Source: Luidia sarsii (Eukaryota; Echinodermata; Asteroidea; Paxillosida; Luidiidae). Taken from it: DNA of 64,000 bases. Location of the stretch: contig OX465115.1 in the NCBI GenBank assembly GCA_949987565.1, positions 11,752,520-11,816,519 on the forward strand, read 5' to 3'. The notes under the pieces were generated by a model, which ran no database searches, was not told where the DNA came from, and saw only the letters and a program-made list of their open reading frames with translations. Position numbers and translations under genes: made by a program. Shown here one piece after another: positions 10,660 through 21,900 of the stretch (position 1 is the first letter of the stretch; every line of letters begins with the position of its first letter).

Positions 10660-13600
10660 CTTATTAAAATATTGGTCACGTGGTACATCATACAGAGCAG
10701 CCATATTGGAACGGCACACGTACAGAGAGTTGCGACTGACTAATTTAACTGTCGAAAAGAAACCAGAGTTAGATTGATTTTCTTCACATCTGTCCAGTTA
10801 ACGAGCTCGCTACTCGTTGTCAGTGTAGAGTCAGGTATGTCTGTTCGTGTGACTGGCCGGAAAGTGGTCTTTTGTCGTGTTTGGGTGGCGAATGCGTGGT
10901 TACATTTTTTTTTCAGATCGGTGCAGTGTAAGCACAGGGAGAATGAGGGCGGTACGATTGTGTGCAAAATGTAAATACGCAAACATGGCGCACGTTGTGC
11001 ATGTATGTATGGAGAAAAAGAAAAGCGGTCTGACTTCACTTAGGACATGGCACATTCACGAAGACGTTCTCGCGACAGACTAGCTTGGCCTCGGATCAAA
11101 ATCTTTGTAATTGTAAACTCGGCCTCGAGTGTGAATAGTGGGCTGGAATTACGTGCGTGATAATAAGCGAAGGCATGATGGCGTGCCAATTCAAATTAAG
11201 TCCGACCCAGACAATCTAAAACTTTAAAACTAGTAGTAGTACTAAGTACTGGAATGCATGCATGCCTTAGGCTTTCAGTTCATATATGTACATTGGAAAG
11301 CCTAAGGGTATACCAGGTATCCCTGTATTTATTTAACCATTTTTATGCATTCACGTAGGTCACTAGGTGGATAAAACTTAAAAGTACACGTCCACAGTAT
11401 CATTCAAACTATGATGCAATCAAACATGTCTTAGTTTAAATTTTAGCTTGTTCCTAATAAATCTATAGTTTTCTCAATCATGAGAACCTTATTACAATTC
11501 AGTTTTTATTGGTTGTCTGTTGCATCCGAACTTGCCAATATTTGTTAATGTCAGGTTAAATGAGGCAATTTGTACTTTTTTTCTTTCTTTTTTACCACAG
11601 TTAATAGTTTCACTCGAATAATTTAGGAAGTTGAAGCGAATATTAACGCAGAATTCACCATTGGCAAAACAAAACTATTTTGTATCTCCTGTACCACATT
11701 AGCATTCAGTAATCCTCAAAATTATCTTTTGGACATGTTATTTCTTTGCCAACTTTTCTCTGTAGTTTGTCGTGACTTACATGTAAACTTAAGTAAGTCC
11801 TTTGAAGAAGAATGCTGAATTGCAAAACTCCAGGTCATGACCTGGAGTTTATAAAAGATAGAAGCTAATTTTTTTTTTCAGTGTAGGCCCTGTAGGGGAG
11901 AAATGCCAATGTGCGAATTATTGCAGAACCATGTAAGCTTGTTTTGGGTCACTTTAGAGGTTTGGTGCCCATTATTATTTAGTTCCAGGGGTACAATTCA
12001 TGAAAAAAGTGTTCAACAACAGTTCTAATCACTGAAGAATCCTATTCGACATGAACTTTTTTAGCTAGACCTTTGGAATAAATGATTTTACTAATTGGCA
12101 GCCTGTGTATTTGTACATGTGCACTTTAGACATTACAGGCACTCAGAACTTTGTTTTATTTCAGTACGGCTTGCACAGACCATTTATCAGAAAACGTCAT
12201 AAATAAAGTGATGAACTTAAAGCTTGCAATTTTATTCAAGCATCTACTAGAATATTTGAGTGTCACTCAATTTTTTTAATTGTTCCAAATTCTGAATTGT
12301 TCTGAAATATAAATTTCAAATTGTTCAAGAAACAAGCTCTAAATAGCTTGTTCAATGTGAAGCAGTCCATGATCTAGCAGATGTTAAAGGTATACAGAAA
12401 TATGATTTGAAAAGGAGCTAAAAACTCTTCAGAGGTGTTTGTCAATACCGAATTAATTTTTATAATTTTTTTTATTTCGCCCCAAAACATTGAAAAAAGT
12501 CCCATGTTCGCTTCGCCCCCCCAAAAAAAATGCCCCCTGTGAGCATGTGACGTCACATACAGACCGAAAGCAGCCGAGCGCGGCCATCAAAATCAGAGAC
12601 GATAAAGCGCGCTACTACGCATGCGATAGTACAGTGTTTTCGATTGATCGACAATAGCGACAATGCAGGGCCGGTGCAAAGTTCACGACCCCATTGCTGA
12701 AGACTCATATTTTTAAAATTTCTCTGCAAATTATCGGTTGCTACCTCAGGCCTGGAAAATTCCAAAATACCCCAGGAGATCACAATGAAGAGATAGAAGT
12801 AGACAGAGAGATTCACCCTTTACCATTCAAATTATAATCAGATCTTGACTATATAATCAGTTCAGTTTTTCCAGATCCTCTCCCTCCTCCTAGCTGTCCC
12901 TTATCATTCTGTCTTTGAGAAAGGTGTCCTAGGATTGAAGCTTCTGGCTCGTTAATTTTTTTGGGGACCAAACGTGATGTCTTTGCAGGAGTTGAAATGC
13001 TAAGTGACTGAGTCTAGTGAGTACTTCATTGGTCTAGTGCAGTGTGTGACCACGCTGGTCTAGCTGTGTAGAGGTTTTTGTTTTTCTCGCGCTATTAGGA
13101 AGAATGTCGCTCAAATATTACAGCTGATGTCTGAATGAAATTGAAGGCTGTAATTTATATGCTTTATTTATTACCCAACAAACTGCCTGTTTGCGCCATG
13201 CCTGTAACATTATAGAATTGGTTAATGCCATGCATAATAGTGCGTCCATGTGGACATTACTAAATTTTTCAATTGCTCACCCTGTTTAGACCACAGGTCT
13301 CATAAAAAAAAAATCACAAAATAACCTACCTACCCCCCTCCTCCAAATCTGTGATACAACGATTTGTCTGCACTCAGTCAGGCACATTTCAAAGTTGTCC
13401 CAAAAGACTCCATTCCACACGAAGTATACTGAATGAAAAGGCAGCCGTGGCGGGCCCACTCCTCTGACTTTTGCCCTGAGCATGGAAATCCATTCACCAG
13501 GCCCTGGCCACATGTTGGACACTTTCAACAACACATGGGATTGACCCTTGAACCATAATTTGAACACACATGTTTTCACTTCATACCCATGGGTGTGGAC

Positions 13601-13674
13601 AAGAGTGGACATGTGAAATGTTTTTCATTTCTAATGTTGTTGTTTTTTCATTTCATTTTAAATTTCATTTAATT
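10660..13674. other. No gene recognised; possible distal promoter or non-coding exon of GIGYF
   Basis: GTCACGTG (E-box) near 10676 and a good donor sequence agtcag|gtatgt near 10832 could belong to a GIGYF non-coding first exon, but nothing links them. CRE palindrome TGACGTCA lies near 12550. The rest is AT-rich with no protein similarity. Confidence 0.2.
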
Positions 13675-13730
13675 TCAAAATTTAGTGGGCCTGACGTTTC
13701 GATCCTAGCAGGACCTTTCACAAAGGCATG
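13675..13730 (-). repeat. AGGATCGAAACGTC hairpin repeat
   Basis: Reverse-strand copy of the family: ttgagaaa-like start, hairpin GGTCCT-GCT-AGGATC, GAAACGTCAGGCC and CACTAAATTTT. Confidence 0.8.
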
Positions 13731-14209
13731 TAATTTCACAGGTTTATTTTATTTGTGTTGTTTTTCTCATTGTTGTATCCAGATAGTGCATATTCATGAA
13801 ATATTATACATTGCAGTATTTTGATTTTTTGTGGGAGTAGTTTTCCTTTTGAAATTCTTTCAGAAGAATGACATAATAGGCTATAATTTTATACTCAGAC
13901 ATCCATTCATATATATAATGAAAAAATGTATGTGTAGTGTATGGGTATTCAGTCAACCTTACCGTGCAAGATCTTTCTCCTGACTGTTGTCTCCATACAA
14001 TGGGCAGAACACACACTATCACAAAGCCTCTTCTCAGACCCACACTCTTCAAAAGAGGTGACATACTGGGTCTTACTGCATTCTTTTCCCCCACTGAGTT
14101 CTCTCAGTTTGACAGATTGGTAACTGTCAGTCTTACTACTGGGCAGAACCAGAGTCCATGAGGAGGAAATGAGTTAAGGATGTTTTTGTTGCTTTAGCAT
14201 GATTTCATA

Positions 14210-14250
14210 CAGCAGTATGAATTGAATTCATACATGAATTCATACTGCTG
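14210..14250. repeat. Short inverted repeat CAGCAGTATGAATT
   Basis: CAGCAGTATGAATT (14210-14223) and its complement (14237-14250) are separated by 13 bp. Confidence 0.8.
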
Positions 14251-14585
14251 AAACCCCTTAGTTCGTTGTACATCAATTGTAGATTGACCTTTCACCCCCA
14301 GCCCCCAACAAGCCTTTAGTCATAACTAGTCCAGAATGGATGGTCCTCGGGGAGGTAGTTTGCCAACTGACAACCTGTTCACAAGTCACAGTCCTTAGTC
14401 AGAGAACTACCCCGTCTCTGTCATCCATGATGGTGACTCACATTATCCGGAGCCATATGTATTTCCCCGCCATCTCATGCCGTGTTATGACTGAGAAACT
14501 GTGAAGTGGAAAATTCTAACTGCAGTTGGAAAGTTTGCAGTTGGCTTTTGTATAATAACAGCAATAAATTATAGTGATTCCTTAA

Positions 14586-14954
14586 AGCCCCTACACAACA
14601 TTGGTCGAGGTCGAAGAATAGCATCCATACGTTGTCTGATCCAACATATGCATGAAATAGCACACCTGTGAAAATTTCAGCTCAATCCGCCAACCGAGTC
14701 TCGAGAAAATCCTGAAAACCGCTTCATTTGTTTCGCGAAAATGCAGCATTCAACGCCGTATTGTTCCGAAAAATAGTTTAGATCTCCGTGAGACGTAAAC
14801 TGTTTCTTGTACTCATTTCTCCCAAAATGCAACATTTTAGGCAGAAATATTTCAGTGAGAGGTTTCTACTATAACCACCTTCAAACAGTATAAGTTTCAT
14901 GTGAATCTGTGAACATTTCTGTTTTTTCGATCTTACCAATGTTGTATAGGGGCT
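14586..14954 (+). mobile_element. TTAA-type MITE, complete copy
   Basis: Full-length 369-bp copy with ends AGCCCCTACACAACATTGGT and its near complement. TTAA flanks both sides (14582-14585 and 14955-14958). It aligns throughout with 3660-4001 and 25141-25509. Confidence 0.92.
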
Positions 14955-15079
14955 TTAAGAATGACAGAAAATGTGCTGTTCAGTTTTCCTTTACTGTACA
15001 GTTTATGATGTGAGTATACTGGGTATAGATAGAATAAGTTGTCAGTAGAATACATAGGCTGTTTGAATGTTGCAGCATG

Positions 15080-15330
15080 GGTCCTGCACAATGCGTCAAC
15101 GTTTGCATCATTGTTGCACGAAGGATAAGGCTCCATAGAATGTGTCCACTCTTCTGAGTGTAGCAGGGTTAGCGTCCACAGAATCCTGTAGACTGCACCC
15201 ACCGTTGTACAGTATCATGTTGAGTGCAGCAGGGTAGATAGAATCCCACAGAATGCACCAACTGTTGCATCCTCTGAGTGTAGCAGGGTTAGGCACAACA
15301 GAATCCCATAGAATGACCCGTACATGTCTG
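15080..15330 (+). repeat. GCAGCAGGGTTAGGG minisatellite, diverged copies
   Basis: About four diverged monomers (gtgtagcagggttag, agaatcc, cagaatgcacc) of the same repeat that follows both DUF3504 genes. They lie about 100 bp before the GIGYF leader exon. Confidence 0.75.
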
Positions 15331-15430
15331 TGCATCTTGATTCTTGATATGAGTTCTGCCGGAGTAGCATTGACATAACCTCATGTGCATCTTGGACATT
15401 AATCTCTCTACTGTTGTCTTCCCTCTGCAG

Positions 15431-15904
15431 GATTTGGGGTTCTACTTTAGCCTTGTGGCTGATATCACCTCGTGATACCCACAGCTCTCCTCCACCCTCC
15501 CTGCCCCCCACGAAGAACCAGCCTCCCCCCTCACACACAGCATGTCGGAGACACTAAACTTTGGCCCCCAGTGGCTGCGGGCCCTGTCCAGTGGGGCCAG
15601 CTCCAACGTCACCTCTCCCCCGCCCTCCCCGGGTGTGGCCGGCCCCACCCTGGCCGGCCCCACCCTGGCCGCCTCGGCCATGCCTGGCCTGGGCCCGGCG
15701 GCGGCAGCGGCCTCCTCCTCCTCGGTCTCGTCCATGGCCATGCCCCAGTTCAAGCTGGCCGAGCACCGCTATGGCCGGGAGGAGATGCTGGCCCTGTACC
15801 GGAAGAGTGAGCGGATGCCCGGTAGCCTGGAGGATGTGCAGTCCATAGCCAAGAAGGAAGCTCTCACACCCATGGCCCTTCTTCCACTCAACGATGAAGA
15901 ACAG
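15431..15904 (+). other. GIGYF: GIGYF first coding exon with 5' UTR segment and 4EHP-binding motif
   Basis: A pyrimidine-rich acceptor (ccctctgcag) ends at 15430, so this exon probably begins with 111 nt of 5' UTR and an upstream non-coding exon lies further left. The start ATG at 15542 is chosen because the protein then opens with [17 protein letters not shown], the family N-terminus. Residues 75-83 (HRYGREEML) are the eIF4E-family docking motif. Vertebrate GIGYF has Tyr where this protein has His75. The donor after 15904 reads cag|gtacag. Confidence 0.85.
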
Positions 15905-18900
15905 GTACAGTATCACAAGAACAGGTACAGTACCAGTACCTGACAAATTTGGGAAAATAGTGAAAAACAAATCCCATTCCCTGAGTGAACATTTTTCCCT
16001 AAGAGAAATTTTCTCTACAAGCGTGAACATTTTTCCCAAAGTAAGTACAACTTTTTTTTTCAAAAGTGTGAGAATTTTCTCAAAATTGTTGAATTTTTTT
16101 TCTTAAAATGTAAGAATTTTTACTAACGTTTAATCATTTCTCCCACGTGTGAAAAAAATTCCAAATCTTTGAGCACAATTGTCCCAATCCAGCATATGAA
16201 AAAAAAAGGGTGAAATTCCCATACGAAAAAAAAAAGATTTAGCTTAAAAAGATTTTCACATTTTGGGAAAAAATTGTAAACTTTGGAAACCAAATGCCAT
16301 GCTATGGGAGAATACTAATGAGTTTACAAAGATGCTCCCATCTTTGAGCAACCTTTATTGGCTGGTTTCTGTTACAGCGGTGCTTGTCACAGTGTGTGAA
16401 TAGTGCGGTGGTGCTACGGCTGACAGGACGAGGAGGCGGGGGTCCAGCACTCAGAGGGGGCAGAGGAACGGGACGGGGTAGAGGTGAGAGCTGACTATAG
16501 CAGAAAGACTCATAGCATAGACACGGACATGGCAGAGACACTAGACAGACGTGGTGAAATTACTTAAGGAAGAGACAGAGGTAGAGACAAGGGCAGAGGC
16601 AAAGAGAGGCAGAGACAGACAGACAGACATGGAAAGGAACAGACAAAGATACACAGGCAGACAGACAGATAGACAGTGGCAGAGACTGACACAAAGGCAT
16701 AGACAGGTAGACAGAGGCAGAGAGAGTCTGAGACAGACAGACAGACAGACAGACAGACAGGTAGAGACAGAGGAAGAGACAGAGCCAGAGACAGAGGCAG
16801 AGACAGACAGAAAGAGGCAGAGACAGTCCGAGACAGTCAGACAGACAGTCTGAGACCGACATACAGGTAGAGACAGGCAGAGACAGTCAGGGACAGACAT
16901 GAGACAGTCTGAGACAGACAGACAGGTAGAGACAGACAGTCAAGGACAGACCAACACCGACAAAACAGAGGCAGAGACAGGTAGACAGAGGCAGAGAGTC
17001 TGAGACAGACAGACAGGTAGAGACAAACAGGTAGAGAGGAAGAGACAGAGACAGAGAAAGAGGCAGACGACAGACAGGCAAATACAGTCTGAGACAGACA
17101 TACACAGTCTGAGACAGACATACAGACAGACAGGTAGAGACAGGCAGAGACAGCCAGACAGACACAGGCAGAGACAGTCTGAGACAGACAGACCTGTAGA
17201 TACAGGCAGAGACAGTCAGACAGGCAGAGACAGAGGCAAAGACAAACAGACCGGCAGAGACAGGTAGAGACAGACGGACAGAGGCAGAGATAGACAGAGA
17301 CAGGCAGAGACAGACAGATATAGGCAGACAAAGACAGACGGACAGGCATAGACATAGACATGGAGACAGATAGACAGATAGATAGAAATGCATTCAGAGA
17401 TGGACATACACACAAGGGTTTGCTTTGGATTGGTTGCTTGTCAGGGAGGGGACGAGGAGAGTATCAGCGCAGTGTCACAATGTACGAGGACGAGAACAGC
17501 GGCTTCTCCCGGGGACGAGAATTCAGTCGTACCTTGAGCTGGGATGAGAGGTAGGCAGAGACACTGTGGAAGAGGTGGCAGTATGACAAAAGCCTGCTGG
17601 CCCTTTCTTTAGTGGTCTTGAGTTTAATGGTCTTGAGTCGGTGGCTACATGCACCAGTGGCCAGTAAATCATGATGTTAGTGCCAGTTACATCTGTGAGT
17701 TTAGTGGCCTGGCTGCTCGAGGTGAGAAAGTGGTCCAGTGGCGCTGCCATTGTAGCGCTGCAGGATTTTCGGGGGGCCTCACGAAGAGCTGCTGCAGGGG
17801 CTGATTGCTTTTACAGCGTCCGTGGGCCACAATCCCGTGTTAGTCTCCCGTGTTGTGGATGGTCAATTTCTAGCCAGCCTCATTTCTCTTGCTCCTGTCC
17901 CCAACACTGTGGTCACCCGACCCGACCCAGATGCGGACTTCAACCACCTCTTCCCAGAGCAGAAAAGAATTGGAATGATAATTCTCGCAGAGAAACGGGG
18001 GCAAATGAAATCCAGTAGGTCACAGCAAAGCTCAGACACATCCCTGACAAGAGAGTGGCAGATTAGACAATGTATGCTCTCCTGTCAATAGCATCTCATA
18101 TATTTAGCTTGACAAGCTGAAAATTAGATTGTGTTGCCGTAGTATCGAAAACTATAAAATGTTATGAGGTGCAAGGAATGTACTCTGAAACAAATAAACT
18201 TGCGAATAAGGGAACTTGCACTGAGTTAGAGTTAGGGTTTCTTGTAATTTTTGTTTATATGTTAGTGAACAAAAGCCCACCAAAGCAACATTTCATGAAT
18301 GAGCTAATCCACTCGTTCACTGCAGCTCAATATCAGACAAACAAAGTACATGCATGTAATCATATAGATAGAAGATTTGTTCTTAGGGTCAAGCAAGGAG
18401 ACAATGATATGTCTGTTGAAGTGGTCTCGATATGGAAGTGGTCTCGATGGATGTGATCCCTATCGTTTTTTATTGTTGTTAACCTCCCTCGGTGCTGTCC
18501 TGCAACGCTCAGCCAAGAGCATCGCTACGACAAGCGGCTGGACTCTCGGAACTTTGAGGACGCGGCCGGCGGTCCGCTGTCGCCCCGGAAACACATCGAC
18601 CGCGGGGGCAGCTCCAGCGACAACTGGCGGTCGCCGCGGGAACGGGCCCCGCGGGGGGAGGAGGAGGAGGAGGGGGGGACGTGGCGGCAGGCCGGCTCGC
18701 GCTCCGTCAGACTGGGCCGGGAAGGTGAAGACAACTGGCGGAGCTCATCAGGTCAGCATCCCCACCGATTCATGCGCTATTTCCTATGTAAAACCAACCA
18801 CGTCACTAATAATCATTGATGGCGTTACTGTGAGTTTGTATTCCACCAAATGGACGGAGGTCAGAGACTGCGATACCTCCCCCCACCCCACACCCTTTCA

Positions 18901-21900
18901 TATGTCAGCCAACAACACCACTAAACATTACCAGAAACTTGCACTTGGTGAAGTAAGTAACTAAGTAAGGTTAGTGAGTAGACAAGGTGGACCTGTCACA
19001 TTACAATCATTGATGGCATTACTGTGACTTTAGATTTCACCACATGGACAGAGTTGAGATTCAGAGTTACCACCCTCCTCTCTTTCATATGTAAAGCAAC
19101 TATGCCACTAAATATGAAGTAAGACACCAGATCCGGATGATCAAGTTTATAGTGCCACTAAATTTGAAGTCACTAGATGTGGATGATAAAGTTTACAGAT
19201 TGGACAGGGTAGACCTTTTTACATTACAATAATTGATGGCATTACCGTTAGTTTGGATTTCACTACATATGAGGTAAAAGTCGACGATACTCCCACTCTT
19301 CCAAGCTTGCTGAAAACCAAGGATCCATCAAGAATCAGTAGAATGCCGAGACAAGACCCCATGGCTTTGGTCTCCTGGGTTTTCCCTTGCCAAGAAGGAA
19401 AGAATTGGAACAAACTATTTTCAAGTAAAACCAAACCCCCTACCTTTGAGAAAGGTCCTGCTAGGATCGAAACGTCAGGCCCACTAAATTTTGAGATTTG
19501 CATAAATTTTGGTAATTTTAGTCAGTAAGCAGTTTGCAACATTTTTGTATTTCACTTTAAAACCTACCAGGACAGGTTTAGCAACCTACCCATGAACCTA
19601 CCTGAACCCTGAACCAAAAAAAACCCCATGATAATAGCGACAATGCCATGAAATGATGCGGTTATAGCTGAGAAAATGTGATTTGAAAATTTGAACCAGA
19701 CTCCTGCGTTTGAGAAAGGTCCTCACAGGATTGAAAAGTCACGGCCTCAAGATTTTACGAGTCAATAAGCGACACTTTTGTATCACTTCTCTTTGGCGTG
19801 CGGTCTGGGCGGGGCAGGGCTGTCCCGGAGCAACTGGAGCCACCCCAGGGATAGGGAGGAGGGGCGGGGCCTGGACCGGGGGGTGGAGAGGGGCATGCGA
19901 GAGCGGCGCTACAGTGGCCGGTCACGCCAGGACAGCTGGCACGAGGACGGGGCCGAGGAGATGCCCGAGTGGACCATGGACGACCCCTTCGATGGCGACA
20001 TCGGCACCTTTGACTCCTCGGGGGCCTTCTGCTCCACCAAGGTGAGACGGGAAGAGGAGTTACTCCCACAGGGAGAACTGAGACTGGCGTGTGAAGAGAC
20101 TGGTCTGGCAGACTCCACGAACCGAACTAGACCCAGTCCAGTCATTTAAGCATTAGGCTGGCAGACTCCATGAACCAAACTAGACCAGTGGGCACTGGAC
20201 CAGTGGACCCAGTCCAGTCATTTTGATTTAGGCATTATGTTGGCAGACTCAATGAACCAAACTAGACCAGTGGGCACTGGACCAGTGGACCCAGTCCTGT
20301 CATTTGGGCATTGTTCTGGCAGACTTTATGAACCAAACTAGACCAATGGGCACTGGACTAGTGGACCCAGTCCAGTCATTTGGGCATTGGCCTGACAGAC
20401 TTTAGAACCGAACTGGACCCAGTTCTGTAATTTACGCATTAGGGTGGCGGACTCCAAGAACCAAACTAGACAAGTGGGCACTGGACCAGTGGACCCAGTC
20501 CAGTCATGTGGGCATTGGCCTGGCAGACTCAATAAACCAAACTAGACCAATGGGCACTGGACCAGTGGACCTAGTCCAGTCATTTGGGCATTATGCTGGC
20601 AGACTCCATGAACCAAACTAGACCAATGGGCACTGGACCAGTGGACCCAGTCCAGTCATTTGGGCATTGGTCTGACAGACTCAATGAACCAAACTAGGCC
20701 AGTGGGCACTGGACCAGTGGACCCAGTCCAGTCATTTAGGCATTGGTCTGGCAGACTCCATGAACCAAACAAGACCAATGGGCACTGGACCAGTGGACCT
20801 AGTCCAGTCATTTAGGCATTGGTCTGGCAGACTCCATGAACCAAACTAGACCAATGGGCACTGGACCAGTGGACCCAGTCCAGTCATTTAGGCATTGGTC
20901 TGACAGACTCCATGAACCATACTAGACCAATGGGCACTGGACCAGTGGACCTAGTCTAGATATTTGGACATTGGACTCCATATTTTTGCCAAACAACGAT
21001 ATTCATCATCAAATTCTTTTCTTTTCTCTCTGCTACAGAAAGCAGAAAAGGATGCTGGTTCAGGAGATTCCAACAAAGATGAAGGAAAAGAAGATCATAA
21101 AACAAGCAAAGGTAACCAAGAACAAGAACTACTTTTACAAAGTCTGAAAACAACCCGTCTACCTCAAAACATCCCGCCCTCGCAACTTCCCGTCTCCTGC
21201 AAGTCAGAAATCCATTCGCAACATTGAATGTCTTTCAATTGCATAGACAAGAAAGGAAGATCTGTTAACTTTGAAACTTGAATTTTGTGTAAAATTGGCA
21301 TAGAAAACTTTGACTGGACCGGACTTGAACCCGAGACCTCTGGATTGACGGACCAGTGCTCTTCCATCTGAGCTATCCAGCCCTTCGAGTCCCGGTCCAG
21401 TCAAAGTTTTCTTTGCCAATTTTTCAATTTGTCCAAAAGTTCCCCCGTCAGTTTTTCCCTTCGTTATGATGGGAATTGTGTGCGTTGAATTTCTAGATGA
21501 GAAAGAAAAGGCTGTCAACTCTGATGAGTCGAGCAGAGCTTCTCCCCGACTGGATGCCGGCGAGGGCCTGGATGCCTCCCAGGCGGACGCCGAGGCCAAG
21601 AGCTCCAAGCCGGCTGCCAGTCTGTCCAAGCCTGGCGGAGGGGAGGACAGGAGGCCGACGGGGCCCTCGCCCATCACGGTCCAGCTGTCCGACAACGTGG
21701 TCAACAGCGGCAAGAAGCTGGCAGCGGGCGACGGGACCAGACTAGATGTCGTCGCCCCGTCGCCGATGACAGCAGCAGCATCGGCAGCAGCGTCCACCAA
21801 TGCCGACAACAACTCAGGGAACCTACACAACAGCAGCAAGCAGCAGGCTGCCGCTGCGGCCGTCGCATCACCCCAGGCCGACGAGGCCGCCAGGCAAGAG

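Noticed and set aside
16541..17415. Cys/Leu/Ser-rich open frames on the minus strand
   Set aside because: Arise from CAGA repeats inside GIGYF intron 2.
18377..18964. 195-codon plus-strand frame overlapping GIGYF exon 4
   Set aside because: It is out of frame with the exon; the phase-2 reading from 18513 gives the GIGYF-like [10 protein letters not shown]...NWRSSS sequence.
20140..20965. CRISPR-like array
   Set aside because: A contiguous tandem minisatellite in a eukaryotic intron, without unique spacers or cas genes.
21312..21383. tRNA gene on the minus strand
   Set aside because: A and B boxes are present, but acceptor and T stems are mismatched, position 33 is C and the SINE tail recurs elsewhere, so it is a tRNA-derived SINE head.
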